Assembly: GCA_964468205.1 (NCBI GenBank)
Contig: CAYXVG010000022.1
Coordinates: 39,693 to 103,692, forward strand
From: CAWELS01 sp964468205
GTDB lineage: Bacteria; Acidobacteriota; Terriglobia; Bryobacterales; Bryobacteraceae
DNA: 64,000 nt
Direction: 5' to 3'
The notes beneath the pieces are model-generated. The model was not told the origin of the DNA, did not search any database, and saw nothing but the letters and a program-made list of their open reading frames with translations. Below, piece after piece: positions 8,825 to 19,873 of this stretch; the stretch's first letter is position 1, and each line of letters begins with the position of its first letter. The position numbers were made by a program, and so were the translations under genes.

Positions 8825-10054
8825 ATGCAAATGAACACGTCGCGCAGAACCATTCTTTCTGGAGCGTTCGCCTCTATGGGTCTTGGCGCGTTCCAAAAAG
8901 CCGAGGCGGCCGCGCAGGCAACAAACTCCCCGGTCGCCGCCAGAGACAACCTCAAGATCACCAAACTGGAGACTTTCCTGGTGAGGCCGCGCTGGCTGTT
9001 TCTGAAAGTCCACACGGACGCCGGAATTACCGGGCTTGGCGAGCCGATCACCGAAGGGCGCGCCATCACCTGCCAGGCGGCGGTAAAGGAAATCGAGCCC
9101 TACCTCGTGGGCAAGGACCCGCGACGAGTCGTGCATCACTGGCAGGCCATCTACCGCCATGCCTTCTACCGCGGCGGCCCCATACTCACGAGCGCCCTGA
9201 GCGGCATCGACCAGGCGCTCTGGGACATCAAAGGCAAGGCTCTGGGAGTTCCCGTCTACGAACTGCTGGGCGGCCCGACCCGCGACCGGGTCCGGGTGTA
9301 CGCTCACGCCCGGTCTCCGGAAGCAATGCGCGAGGCTCTCAAACAGGGCTTCACAGCGTTCAAGACCGGGCCCGCCAAGCGGCGGCCGGCGCGCTATGTC
9401 GAGACCCCCGCCCAAGTCGCCTACGCGGCCGAGAGGTTCAAGGAACTGCGCGATATCGTCGGCGAGGACGTCGACATCGGCGTGGATTTTCACGGCGCCA
9501 TCAGTCCCGCCACGGCGAAGCTGCTGATCAAGGCCCTCGAACCGTACAACCCCATGTTCATCGAAGAGCCGTGCCAGGCGCAGAATCACGACGTCATGGC
9601 CGACATCGCCCGCGGCACCCACCTGCCCATCGCCACCGGCGAGCGCGTCTTCACCAAATGGGGCTTCCGGCGGGTGCTGGAAACCGGCGCGGCGACAATC
9701 CTGCAGCCGGACCTTTGCCACGCCGGCGGAATCACGGAATGCCGATTGATCGCGGGCATGGCCGAAGCCTATTACGCGGCCATCGCGCCGCACAATCCGC
9801 TCGGTCCGATCTCGCTCGCAGCGGGCGTCCAACTCGCCGCGGCCATACCAAACTTCCTCATCCAGGAACAGGTATCTCTCGGCGAAGGCTACATCAAGAA
9901 ACCCTTCACCGTCCGCGAAGGCTACCTTGACCTGCCCACCGGTCCCGGACTCGGCATCGAACTCGACGAGGACGCCTTGGCGGACAAGATTGGACACGAC
10001 TGGCAAAATCCCATGACCTACGACGCCGACGACGGCAGTGTCGTCGATTGGTAA
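8825..10054 (+). CDS. Exported D-galactonate-dehydratase-like enolase-superfamily protein
   Basis: After a twin-arginine leader (SRRTILSGAFASMG...AEA), the 409-residue protein aligns by eye along its length with DgoD. Shared blocks are WLFLKVHTDAGITGLGEP, FYRGGPILTSALSGIDQAL and WDIKGKALGVPVYELLGG. Metal and catalytic positions are present: GVDFHG (Asp, His), FIEEP (Glu), ATGERVF (Glu) and IAPHNPLGP (His). DgoD removes water from D-galactonate to give 2-keto-3-deoxygalactonate and is normally cytoplasmic. Here a Tat signal predicts periplasmic action, so the acid sugar substrate may differ. AGGAGAAAG lies 5-6 bases before the ATG. Confidence 0.85.
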   Translation: MQMNTSRRTILSGAFASMGLGAFQKAEAAAQATNSPVAARDNLKITKLETFLVRPRWLFLKVHTDAGITGLGEPITEGRAITCQAAVKEIEPYLVGKDPRRVVHHWQAIYRHAFYRGGPILTSALSGIDQALWDIKGKALGVPVYELLGGPTRDRVRVYAHARSPEAMREALKQGFTAFKTGPAKRRPARYVETPAQVAYAAERFKELRDIVGEDVDIGVDFHGAISPATAKLLIKALEPYNPMFIEEPCQAQNHDVMADIARGTHLPIATGERVFTKWGFRRVLETGAATILQPDLCHAGGITECRLIAGMAEAYYAAIAPHNPLGPISLAAGVQLAAAIPNFLIQEQVSLGEGYIKKPFTVREGYLDLPTGPGLGIELDEDALADKIGHDWQNPMTYDADDGSVVDW

Positions 10055-10135
10055 AACGAAGAACAGGTCCAGTTCTCACTTTCTGTACTAATCCGTATTC
10101 CCTTGCCGATATGGGTATTTGAGCGAGGGTGTGTT

Positions 10136-10996
10136 TTGAGTCTGACTGCTGAGCTGTCTCTCCGACCACCAGCTTTGCGGGATGTGCCAACCTTCCCGCC
10201 GGTGGCAGCACGGCTAATGCGGCTGGTATCCGAAGACGAGGGTTCGTTTTCCTATAAGGATGTGGCCGATCTCATCCGGGCCGACGTCGGCTTTTCGGTC
10301 GAGGTGCTGCGCCTTGCCAACTCCCCGGTCTTTGGCTTCCGCTACGAAATCCGCGACATCCCGCACGCGATTGCGGTCCTGGGAATCAATCGTTTGCGGG
10401 CCATCACCACCACGCTCGCCATGAAGGAAATTCTCATGAAAAGCCGCCGGAGCGACGCAGTCCAGCGGTCCTGGCGACACAATCTCGCCACCGCGCTTGC
10501 CTGCGAAATCATCGCCGGCGCGTTCTGGATAGAAAGCGGGCTCGGCTACACCGCCGGACTGCTGCACGATGTCGGACTCCTCGCGCTGGTCGCCGCCAAC
10601 ACCGACACCTACGCCGGCCTCATCAACTCGGCAGTTCCCGAGATTGAGGACTTCCTGCGGCGGGAGCGGGAACTGGTGGGAATCAATCACTGCCAGGCCG
10701 GCCACTGGCTGCTCACCGATTGGGACCTCCCCGAGGAATTCCGCGTCGTCGCCGCGAATCACCATGGCCAGCTCGACGAAGCGGAATCGGATGTGGTGAG
10801 ACTCGTCTCAATCGGCTGTACCGCCGCTACCATGGCCGGCTTTCCGGTGACCACCCATGAAACTGTCTGGCAGCCAGAGCAGGTGATCCGGCTACTCCCC
10901 GAAAAGGTGCAGCCCCGATACCGCGAAAAACTCGCGGACTTCCCCCTGGAAGTGGCAACGAAAATCAACTCGTTCGATTGTGATTTCCTCACCTGA
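10136..10996 (+). CDS. HDOD-domain signalling protein
   Basis: The protein (about 286 residues from TTG 10136) carries an HDOD domain. It runs from PTFPPVAARLMRLVSED through LIRADVGFSVEVLRLANSPVFG, HAIAVLGINRLRAITTTLA and FWIESGLGYTAGLLHDVGLLAL, to the HHGQLDEAESDVVRLV region. HDOD proteins are HD-superfamily relatives that usually lack a complete metal site and act in signalling or chemotaxis-linked regulation. Here an HD pair (LLHDVG) remains, but the other ligands are unclear. The start could also be the TTG at 10103, in the same frame; I prefer 10136 because GAGCGAGGG precedes it. Confidence 0.75.
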   Translation: MSLTAELSLRPPALRDVPTFPPVAARLMRLVSEDEGSFSYKDVADLIRADVGFSVEVLRLANSPVFGFRYEIRDIPHAIAVLGINRLRAITTTLAMKEILMKSRRSDAVQRSWRHNLATALACEIIAGAFWIESGLGYTAGLLHDVGLLALVAANTDTYAGLINSAVPEIEDFLRRERELVGINHCQAGHWLLTDWDLPEEFRVVAANHHGQLDEAESDVVRLVSIGCTAATMAGFPVTTHETVWQPEQVIRLLPEKVQPRYREKLADFPLEVATKINSFDCDFLT

Positions 10997-11007
10997 ACCA
11001 GCCGCTC

Positions 11008-11021
11008 GGCGGCCAGCCGCC
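11008..11021 (+). terminator. GC-rich hairpin after the HDOD gene
   Basis: GGCGG and CCGCC arms close on a four-base loop just past the HDOD stop codon and immediately before a promoter-like sequence. There is no T-run, so it is at best a weak or factor-dependent terminator. Confidence 0.3.
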
Positions 11022-11022
11022 C

Positions 11023-11052
11023 TTGACAGCCCTATGAGAGGAGTTCTCTACT
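11023..11052 (+). promoter_or_regulatory. Sigma-70-like promoter for the aminotransferase gene
   Basis: A consensus TTGACA (11023-11028) is followed after 18 bases by TCTACT (11047-11052, four of six matches to TATAAT). The start codon lies 20 bases downstream, giving a short leader with AAAGGG as ribosome site. The match is by eye only. Confidence 0.4.
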
Positions 11053-11071
11053 AAACCAAAGGGACCCCTGG

Positions 11072-12367
11072 ATGGGTATTTCATCAACCAACTTTCACAC
11101 CGTCAACCTGAATCTCAATGTCCGCGGGCTGTATCCGTCCGCCACGCTGGCCATCAACGAGAAATCGAACGAGTTGAAGCGGCAGGGACGCAAGGTCTAC
11201 AAGCTCGGCCTCGGCCAATCTCCGTTTCCCGTGGCTCTGCCCGTGGTGGAGGCGCTCCGCGCCCACGCCTTTCAGAAGGACTATCTGCCCGTAAAGGGGC
11301 TGCCGGAACTGCGCAATGCCGTCGCCGAGTACCATGGGCAGCTTCAGCAGATAGCCCGTACCGGTGAGGATGTGCTGGTGGGGCCGGGATCGAAGGAACT
11401 GATGTTCATTCTCCAACTCGTCTACTATGGCGATTTGCTGATTCCCACCCCGAGTTGGGTCTCCTACGCCCCGCAGGCGCAGATTATCGGACGCAGGGTT
11501 ACTTGGCTGCCGACCATCAAGAGCAACGGCTGGCGGCTGATGCCCGACGAGCTCGACCGGCTCTGCCGGGCGGATCCGGATCGTCCCCGGATCGTCATTC
11601 TCAACTACCCCAACAATCCCACTGGACTCACTTACAGCGAAGCCGAGCTGCAGGCTCTCGCCGCCGTCGCCCGCAAGTACAAGGTGATCCTGCTCTCCGA
11701 TGAAATCTATGGCGAGCTACATCATTACGGGGAGCATATCTCCATCGCCCACTACTACCCCGAAGGCACCATTATTTCGGGAGGCTTGAGCAAGTGGTGC
11801 GGCGCCGGCGGCTGGCGGCTTGGAACCTTCACGTTTCCCGCGGGCCTGCGCTGGCTGCTGGATTCGATGGCGGTGGTGGCAAGCGAAACCTTCACTTCCA
11901 CCAGCGCACCGATTCAGTACGCGGCGGTTCGCGCCTTCCAAGGCGGCAGCGAAATTGAGCATTACCTCATGCACGCCCGCCGCATTCTGCGGTCGCTGGG
12001 GCAGCTTTGCGCCCGCCGCTTGCAATCGGCCGGCATCGATGTGCACGCACCCGAAGGAGCCTTCTATCTCTTCCCCGACTTCACCCCGCACACCCCGGAG
12101 CTGAATCGCCGCGGCATTAGTACAAGCCGCGACTTCTGCACCACACTGCTCGAGGAGACCGGCGTGGCTCTGCTGCCCGGTAGCGATTTTGGCCGGCCGG
12201 TCGAGGAATATACCGCCCGGCTCGCTTACGTCGATTTCGCCGGTTCTCACGCCCTCAGCATCGCCGAGGCCATGCCGCCGGACCGGGAGTTGGATGACCA
12301 CTTCCTCACGCTGCATTGCGGCAAGGTTCTCGAAGCGGTCGAGGTCCTCTGCGACTGGCTACAATAA
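11072..12367 (+). CDS. PLP-dependent class I/II aminotransferase
   Basis: The 431-residue protein has all fold-type-I aminotransferase landmarks. They are the N-terminal substrate segment YKLGLGQSPFPV, the NYPNNPTGLTY motif that holds the PLP ring, LSDEIYGELHHYG, and SGGLSKWCGAGGWRLG with the Schiff-base lysine at residue 241, plus an arginine-containing C-terminal segment (YTARLAYVDF). The amino-acid substrate cannot be assigned; overall it resembles aspartate/aromatic-type aminotransferases. The gene ends 8 bases before the acetoacetyl-CoA ligase gene, so the two probably share a transcript, perhaps in amino-acid breakdown to ketone-body intermediates. Confidence 0.9.
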   Translation: MGISSTNFHTVNLNLNVRGLYPSATLAINEKSNELKRQGRKVYKLGLGQSPFPVALPVVEALRAHAFQKDYLPVKGLPELRNAVAEYHGQLQQIARTGEDVLVGPGSKELMFILQLVYYGDLLIPTPSWVSYAPQAQIIGRRVTWLPTIKSNGWRLMPDELDRLCRADPDRPRIVILNYPNNPTGLTYSEAELQALAAVARKYKVILLSDEIYGELHHYGEHISIAHYYPEGTIISGGLSKWCGAGGWRLGTFTFPAGLRWLLDSMAVVASETFTSTSAPIQYAAVRAFQGGSEIEHYLMHARRILRSLGQLCARRLQSAGIDVHAPEGAFYLFPDFTPHTPELNRRGISTSRDFCTTLLEETGVALLPGSDFGRPVEEYTARLAYVDFAGSHALSIAEAMPPDRELDDHFLTLHCGKVLEAVEVLCDWLQ

Positions 12368-12375
12368 TAGGTCCA

Positions 12376-14322
<1,947 letters not shown>

Positions 14323-14373
14323 GCGGCAAGCGGAACAATTCACCGGCTCGCTGATCGGCGTTGACGCGCCACC

Positions 14374-15237
14374 CTATCTCTCCCCCCACTTCAGCTTTTG
14401 CCGCAGCACATCGAAAAATTTCATCCGCGGCGGCCGGACTAGCCGGATTGTCGCCTCTGAACTGCGGCATACAATCTCATCGTGCTGCTTCAGTGGCTCT
14501 CCCACCTGGCCGTCAATCGTCAGAAACGAGGCATCGTCTTTCGCGTGGACCGTCAGCCGGATAGTCCTGTCCGCCGGCACGACAACCGGTCTGTTGGTCA
14601 GCGTGTGCGGGCAGATCGGAGTGATTACGAGCGCTTCGACCGTTGGGAAGATAATCGGTCCGCCGGCCGATAGCGAGTAGGCCGTGGATCCGGTCGGTGT
14701 CGAGATAATCAGACCATCCGCCTTGTAGTCGCAAACAAGCTGATCATCTACGTGAGTCTGAATGTCGATCATCCGCGCGATGTCCGTCTTGTCCACTACT
14801 ACGTCATTCAACGCCCGGTAGCAGCAGCGCTGCCTCCCATCCCGGAGAAGCTCGCACTCCAGCAGCCGCCGCCGTCCGATGTGGTGCTCTCCCGCAAGCG
14901 CGCGCTCGAGTTCCGGGTAGAGCTCGTCCACGGTGATCGCCGTCAGGAAGCCGAGACCGCCCAGGTTTACAGCAAACAACGGCACGTCCCGGTCACCGAT
15001 CGCCCGCACCGCCGATAGTAGAGTGCCGTCGCCACCCAGCAACAGCACCATATCGGCGCCTTCTGGGACCAGAACCCGCGGGAATCCCGCCAAGCCCGGC
15101 ACATAATCGGCCGTCTCTTCATCGCAGCGCGCTGTAATTCCACGCTCGCCAAGCCAGCACAGAAGTTCGGGAACCACCGTGTGGGCACGGTCCACTCCCG
15201 GCTTTGTGATGATTCCGACAGTCTTAACGTCTTGCAT
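14374..15237 (-). CDS. nadK: NAD kinase
   Basis: The 287-residue protein carries GGDGT at 68-72, the NLGGLGFLT segment, ALNDVVVDK, and the ADGLIISTPTGSTAYSLSAGGPII block that form the ATP and NAD sites of NAD kinases. It phosphorylates NAD to NADP in the cytoplasm. Its start overlaps the tlyA end by 14 bases, the usual order in the xse-isp-tly-nad housekeeping cluster, which suggests translational coupling. All key residues are present and the length is normal. Confidence 0.95.
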   Translation of the reverse strand: MQDVKTVGIITKPGVDRAHTVVPELLCWLGERGITARCDEETADYVPGLAGFPRVLVPEGADMVLLLGGDGTLLSAVRAIGDRDVPLFAVNLGGLGFLTAITVDELYPELERALAGEHHIGRRRLLECELLRDGRQRCCYRALNDVVVDKTDIARMIDIQTHVDDQLVCDYKADGLIISTPTGSTAYSLSAGGPIIFPTVEALVITPICPHTLTNRPVVVPADRTIRLTVHAKDDASFLTIDGQVGEPLKQHDEIVCRSSEATIRLVRPPRMKFFDVLRQKLKWGER

Positions 15238-15949
15238 AGAGGAGAAACTCCCGGTTCCCTTCAGCTCCCGTAATCGGACTCTCCATCAATCTCGTTTCAA
15301 ACCCGTATGATTCCACGGCCTCCCGCACCTTGCGGCACGCCGATTCGTGCAGGGCTGGATCGCGCACAATGCCGCCCTTTCCCACCTGCTCACGGCCCAC
15401 TTCGAACTGTGGTTTCACGAGTATAACCATTTCCGCGCGCTCTGCGAGCAGCGCCGGCAGCACCGGTAGTATAAGGGTGACGGAGATGAAGCTCACATCG
15501 CACACCAGAAGGCTGGCCCGCTCGCCTATCTCCTCCGGCCTCAGGTAGCGCGCATTGCACTTCTCATGCAGGACAACCCGCTCGTCGGTCCTCAGTTTCC
15601 AGGCAATCTGCCCGGCGCCTGTATCAACCGCATGGACCCGCGCGGCGCCGCGCTGCAGAAGGCAGTCAGTGAACCCCCCGGTGGAGGCGCCGATGTCGAC
15701 ACAGACCTTCCCGGCGGCATCGATCCCGAAGCGCTCCAACGCACCCTCCAGCTTGTAGCCGCCCCGGCTAACGTACTTGAGCGCCTCGGCGACATCGAGG
15801 CGTGCTCCTTCTTCCACGGAGTGCCCCGCCTTGGTGAGCTTCTGGCCATCCACCGTGACCTTCCCGGCCAGGATGAGCGCTTTGGCCTTCTCGCGGGACT
15901 CGACGAGACCCCGCTCGACGAGGAGTTGGTCGATCCGCCGCTTCGGCAT
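15224..15949 (-). CDS. tlyA: TlyA-family rRNA 2'-O-methyltransferase (hemolysin A family)
   Basis: An N-terminal S4 RNA-binding domain (MPKRRIDQLLVERGLVESR...KALILAGKVTVDG) is joined to an FtsJ-like SAM domain (KVCVDIGASTGGFTDCLLQRGA, VHAVDTGAGQIAWKL, LLVCDVSFISVTLILP, VKPQFEVGR). In studied bacteria TlyA methylates 16S and 23S rRNA and governs capreomycin sensitivity. The older haemolysin name is historical. The 241-residue length is typical. It sits between ispA and nadK on the same strand. Confidence 0.93.
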   Translation of the reverse strand: MPKRRIDQLLVERGLVESREKAKALILAGKVTVDGQKLTKAGHSVEEGARLDVAEALKYVSRGGYKLEGALERFGIDAAGKVCVDIGASTGGFTDCLLQRGAARVHAVDTGAGQIAWKLRTDERVVLHEKCNARYLRPEEIGERASLLVCDVSFISVTLILPVLPALLAERAEMVILVKPQFEVGREQVGKGGIVRDPALHESACRKVREAVESYGFETRLMESPITGAEGNREFLLYARR

Positions 15950-15958
15950 GCGAGACGA

Positions 15959-16852
15959 TCAGTTCTTCCGCTGGACGATGAAGTCCGCTAGCTCCCGCAG
16001 GATGCGGGCCCGGTCGTCGAAGAGCGACAGCGCCTCGTGGCACCGGAACCGCTCCTCCTCGGCCATCTCGTGCGACCTCTCGAGTCCGTAGACGGCGGGA
16101 AACGTGATCTTCTGCTGTTCCGCATCCTTCCCGGCCGTCTTGCCTAATTCGTCGGAAGACCGCTCAACATCCAGGATGTCGTCAACAATCTGGAAAGCCA
16201 ATCCGGCGTGCTCGCCGTAGCGCGAAAGAGCTTCCAACTGCTCCGCGTTCGCGCCGGCGTAGATGGCGCCCATGCGAAGGCTGGCCCGCAACAGCGCGCC
16301 CGTTTTGGCACGGTGGATGGTTTCCAGCAGTGCGGCCGTCGGAATCTGTCCTTCACCTTCCAGGTCATGGACCTGGCCCGCGATCATCCCGTGCACGGTT
16401 CCAGCGGCGGTGGAAAGCTCCTCGACGAGGTTTATCCTGCGGTCGGCGTCGATTCTGTCCAGCCGCGAAAGGACCCCGAAAGCCAGCGTCAGCAGCGAGT
16501 CGCCGGCCAGGATTGCCATCGCCTCTCCAAACACCTTGTGCGACGTGGGCCTTCCGCGCCGCAGGTCGTCGTTATCGAGCGCCGGCAAGTCATCGTGGAT
16601 CAGCGAGTAGGTGTGAATTAGTTCCAGGGAACAGGCCGCGTCCTCGACACCCGGACAATCCTCGCTAATAACCTCCGCCGCCGCGATACACAGCACGGGA
16701 CGAACCCGTTTCCCGCCGGCAAACAGGCTGTAGCGCATCGCCCTGTGGATGGTCTCCGGCGGTATGTCCTCCCCCGGGACCCACCGGTCGAGCGCACGGT
16801 CCACCACTCCCCGCTGCCGAGCCAAGTACCCGGCCAGAGTGGTTGGATTCAT
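15959..16852 (-). CDS. ispA: Polyprenyl synthetase (farnesyl/geranylgeranyl diphosphate synthase)
   Basis: The 297-residue protein has the first aspartate-rich motif in LIHDDLPALDNDDLRRG and the second in FQIVDDILDVERS, with the KRVRP and QKITFP neighbourhoods expected of E-type prenyl synthases. It builds C15/C20 prenyl diphosphates used for quinones, undecaprenyl phosphate and, here, the hopanoid pathway that needs squalene (see the cyclase at 43 kb). I use ATG 16852, 7 bases after the xseB stop; the longer frame to 16945 would overlap xseB. Confidence 0.93.
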   Translation of the reverse strand: MNPTTLAGYLARQRGVVDRALDRWVPGEDIPPETIHRAMRYSLFAGGKRVRPVLCIAAAEVISEDCPGVEDAACSLELIHTYSLIHDDLPALDNDDLRRGRPTSHKVFGEAMAILAGDSLLTLAFGVLSRLDRIDADRRINLVEELSTAAGTVHGMIAGQVHDLEGEGQIPTAALLETIHRAKTGALLRASLRMGAIYAGANAEQLEALSRYGEHAGLAFQIVDDILDVERSSDELGKTAGKDAEQQKITFPAVYGLERSHEMAEEERFRCHEALSLFDDRARILRELADFIVQRKN

Positions 16853-16859
16853 CACGGAA

Positions 16860-17102
16860 TCAGGAGTTTTCAGGCTCAAAGGGCTGTGCCTCCACCCGGT
16901 CATCCTTCTTGATGAGGATTTCCACCTTCCGCTCCGCTTCTTCAAGCTGCTTGCGGCAAGCTTCGCTCAGCTTGACTCCCTGCTCGAAGCGTTCGAGCGC
17001 CTCTTCAAGCGGCAAATCCCCGCCTTCCAGCTCCTTGACCACGGCTTCCAACTCGTTGAGACTCTCCTCAAAACTCTTCACCGGCTTTGTCTCGTTCGCC
17101 AT
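16860..17102 (-). CDS. xseB: Exodeoxyribonuclease VII small subunit
   Basis: The 80-residue protein is helical and charged, with the family signature SFEESLNELEAVVKELE, then GDLPLEEALERFEQGVKL and CRKQLEEAERKVEIL. XseB associates with the XseA large subunit in the cytoplasm to form the single-strand-specific exonuclease. XseA is not next to it here; the upstream gene is instead the TPR/HExxH protein 59 bases away. The close ispA linkage is conserved in many bacteria. Confidence 0.93.
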   Translation of the reverse strand: MANETKPVKSFEESLNELEAVVKELEGGDLPLEEALERFEQGVKLSEACRKQLEEAERKVEILIKKDDRVEAQPFEPENS

Positions 17103-17161
17103 CGCTTCATTCTATCCCAGGGCCGCGGGAGCGCATGGCTGCGAGGCAGGAAAGCACTGTC

Positions 17162-19015
17162 TCACTCGAACTCGATTATTCGCACCACGCCCAGCGTGCC
17201 CAGCTCAGGGTCGTCCTTCGGCTCAAACTCCAGGACAACCGGGATGAGTTCCCGTTGATCGCACTTCAACTCGGCTGCGACGCCGTCCGTACCCGTAACG
17301 ATCACACTCTTCGGATCGTATATAGCGAAGCTGTACTTCTTGCCGCCCGCGAATACGTTGAGCCGGGCGCGCTGGCCGAAACAATCCACTGACTGGAGGC
17401 TGCCCTCGATGCGAATCATCCGCGCCTCGCGCGGAGAAAGCTCCGCGCTCCCATCGCCGGTCCCGGCTGGATCCCTTGTCAGCTTTGGACGGCCTTCCGT
17501 CTCCGGCGCCGGAGCCGGGGTGGCGGCCTGCCACTCCTCAGCCGGCGGTTGTGCAACCGGTACCGGATCAGGCGGCACATGACCCCGCGCGGCCGTTTCG
17601 TATTGCTGAACCTGGTTGAAATATTGGAGCAGCCCGTCCACCAAGCTGATTTCTTCTGGTGTTTTCGCGTATTGCTTGGCCCGGTTGGCGGCCGCCATCG
17701 CCTTTTCACGGTCACCGCTGCCTTGGTAGGCCACCGCAAGGTCGTGGAACCACACCACGGCGCGGTCACTGGCGATCGACTTGATCTGCGAGAACTGCCG
17801 CACCGCTTCATCATAGTTGCGCTCGCGCAACCAGCACTGGCCAAGCCCGATCCGCGCCTCCTTGTATTCCGGCCGCAGCTCGACCGCCTTGGCGAGAAGC
17901 GGAATGAGTTCCTTCTCCGCAGCGCCTGCCTCGCGCCGGAGCATCGCATAGTCGAAATACAGACGGGCACTGCCGCTGCCCAACTCCACGGCCCGCCCAA
18001 AGTGCCGCCGAGCCGCGTCGTCGTCGCCCGCAATCCAGTGCCGGTAGCCCAACGCCTCTTCCCCCAGTGGATCGTCCGGCCGCTGCGCCACGTAAACCGC
18101 AAACCGCCGGTCAGCCTCCTCGGTCTTCCCGATGCGGGCGAGAATCTTCCCCTGCAACAGTTCCACATCCAGCGGATCCGCCACCTCAACCGCAGGTTCT
18201 TCCGCGGACTTTTCGAGCTTGATTGGGAATACCGCCACCCGCAACTGGCCGCGTTCGTAAGCCTTGAGATCCCGCTCCACCTCGCTCAGGCTCTTTCCAT
18301 ACGCGGTGGCGAAGGCGTCGGCTGCGCTGGCTCCGCCGAGAAGCGCCCGCAGGCACTCGCTGAACTTCGGCCGGTAGTCCTCCGACAGGTTGAGCATGTG
18401 CGTCAGAAACCAGCTCTGGGCGTAGAAAATGCCTGCTTCCTCGCCGTCATTGTAGATGGAGGAATCATGGTCAACCGTGGTCAGCGTTTCCAGCGGAAGC
18501 CAGCCCCGCCGCTGCAGCGAAACCACCCGGCCGGGGATCATATTCCCCACCAGCACATTTTTCCCTTGTGGCGCGAGATTCGAGTAGAGTTCCGCCAGGC
18601 CCTCGTTCAGCCAGAGCGGGATCTCAATACCGGAACGAGCCACTAGTAGGTGTACGAATTCATGAATCGCCGTTTCTTCCTGCTCCGGACCAGTGCCGCC
18701 AATCACGATGTGGTCGCGGTCCCGCCCTTTCAAAAAGAAGGCCTCGGACTGCCGGTGCCGCTGGAACGGCCGGAACTCTTTCGGCGACCGGAAGGCGACG
18801 ATCACAACCCGGCCGCTCTCTGCCTGCTCTGTCTTCATTACCTGCAGGAAGAAACTCCGCACCCGCTCGAAATGCAGAATCGTCCGCCGGCCAGCTCCTT
18901 CGCCGCCCGATGTGTAGAGCTCAAAATTCGGCGTTGTCAGCTTATACCAGTCGCGGGCCGCCAATCCGGACTCAAATGGGAGGAATATTGAGAGCAGGAC
19001 GATGAAGTACCGCAT
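17162..19015 (-). CDS. Secreted TPR protein with HExxH metallopeptidase-like domain
   Basis: A signal peptide (MRYFIVLLSIFLPFESGLAA) is followed by a gluzincin-like region with IHEFVH at 117-122 and a downstream WLNEGLAEL, whose Glu at 138 fits a third zinc ligand. Residues about 275-480 form TPR-like helical repeats (LLQGKILARIGKTEEADRRF, EALGYRHWIAGDDDAARRHF, ARIGLGQCWLRERNYDEAVR). A Pro-rich linker leads to a small beta domain (IRIEGSLQSVDCFGQRARL). The combination is seen in Acidobacteria as DUF1570-type or peptidase-MA-like proteins. Whether it cleaves protein is unproven. Confidence 0.75.
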   Translation of the reverse strand: MRYFIVLLSIFLPFESGLAARDWYKLTTPNFELYTSGGEGAGRRTILHFERVRSFFLQVMKTEQAESGRVVIVAFRSPKEFRPFQRHRQSEAFFLKGRDRDHIVIGGTGPEQEETAIHEFVHLLVARSGIEIPLWLNEGLAELYSNLAPQGKNVLVGNMIPGRVVSLQRRGWLPLETLTTVDHDSSIYNDGEEAGIFYAQSWFLTHMLNLSEDYRPKFSECLRALLGGASAADAFATAYGKSLSEVERDLKAYERGQLRVAVFPIKLEKSAEEPAVEVADPLDVELLQGKILARIGKTEEADRRFAVYVAQRPDDPLGEEALGYRHWIAGDDDAARRHFGRAVELGSGSARLYFDYAMLRREAGAAEKELIPLLAKAVELRPEYKEARIGLGQCWLRERNYDEAVRQFSQIKSIASDRAVVWFHDLAVAYQGSGDREKAMAAANRAKQYAKTPEEISLVDGLLQYFNQVQQYETAARGHVPPDPVPVAQPPAEEWQAATPAPAPETEGRPKLTRDPAGTGDGSAELSPREARMIRIEGSLQSVDCFGQRARLNVFAGGKKYSFAIYDPKSVIVTGTDGVAAELKCDQRELIPVVLEFEPKDDPELGTLGVVRIIEFE

Positions 19016-19028
19016 GGTTTACTGGATA

Positions 19029-19034
19029 AGTATA
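19029..19034 (-). promoter_or_regulatory. Candidate -10 element for the TPR/peptidase gene
   Basis: On the minus strand TATACT lies 14 bases upstream of the ATG at 19015, in the 90-base divergent gap. No good -35 hexamer is found at the standard distance, so this would be a nearly leaderless promoter if real. Confidence 0.25.
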
Positions 19035-19105
19035 CCCGAATATCGTTCATGTACGGTGAATTTCTTGCCTTACACCGTCCGCTGCCGGGTGGTAGTCTGA
19101 TTCCC

Positions 19106-19873
19106 ATGCGCATTGTCGATTTGAGCGTGCCGCTCGATAATGACTCTTCCTGGGCGCCGTGGTGGGCCAGGAATCGTGTGAGACGGCAAAGCCATCGTTT
19201 CGGGTGTTTCGCCATACGCCTGTTATTTGGGCTTGGTAGCCGCTATCTCAGAACAGGTCTTGGATGGGCGAACGACGAAATCAAACTCTCCACCCACGGC
19301 ACGACGCATGTCGACGCTCCCTGGCACTATGGCCCGACTTGCGAGGGGAAACCTGCCCGCACCATCGACCAAATGCCCCTCGATTGGTTCCACGGGCCTG
19401 GCGTCGTCCTGGACATCTCACATCTGGATACCAACGCCGCCGCCTCAGTCAGCGACCTCGAAGCCGCGCTGGCCCAAGCACGACACCAAATCTGGCCCGG
19501 AGATATTGTGCTCATTCGGACCGGTAATGACCGCCTCTTCGGCCGGTACGAGTACTTCGACACGGGTCCCGGCGTGAGCGCCGAAGCGACCCGTTGGCTC
19601 ATCGGCAAGGGGATCCGCGTCATGGGAATCGACTCCTGGGGCTGGGACGCGCCACTGCGCCACCAGGCGAAAATTGCAAAACAAACCCAACGTCGCGATC
19701 TTTTCTGGGAAGCCCACTTCGTTGGAATCGACCGGGAATACTGCCACATGGAGCGTCTCGGAAACCTCGGCGCCCTGCCGCCGGCCGGCTTCACGGTCTG
19801 CGCCTTCCCGCTTAAGGTGAAGGGCGGCTCGGCCGGACCGGCCCGAGTTGTTGCTATCCTCGATTCGGAATGA
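19106..19873 (+). CDS. Cyclase-family (kynurenine-formamidase-like) metal hydrolase
   Basis: The 255-residue protein starts MRIVDLSVPLDNDSSW and contains the metal-binding signature HGTTHVDAPWHYG, then PGDIVLIRTGND, RVMGIDSWGWD and a C-terminal CHMERLGNLGALPP. These are marks of the cyclase/KynB superfamily, which hydrolyses amides or lactones with bound divalent metals. ATG 19106 is preferred over 19049, since upstream residues are not family-like. Its stop overlaps the ATG of the fumarylacetoacetase-like gene (ATGA), so the two are probably co-translated in an aromatic or ring-lactone breakdown route. The exact substrate is unknown. Confidence 0.85.
   Translation: MRIVDLSVPLDNDSSWAPWWARNRVRRQSHRFGCFAIRLLFGLGSRYLRTGLGWANDEIKLSTHGTTHVDAPWHYGPTCEGKPARTIDQMPLDWFHGPGVVLDISHLDTNAAASVSDLEAALAQARHQIWPGDIVLIRTGNDRLFGRYEYFDTGPGVSAEATRWLIGKGIRVMGIDSWGWDAPLRHQAKIAKQTQRRDLFWEAHFVGIDREYCHMERLGNLGALPPAGFTVCAFPLKVKGGSAGPARVVAILDSE

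Noticed and set aside
12316..12375. Upstream start for the acetoacetyl-CoA ligase
   Set aside because: It would overlap the aminotransferase end and adds residues unlike the family N-terminus.
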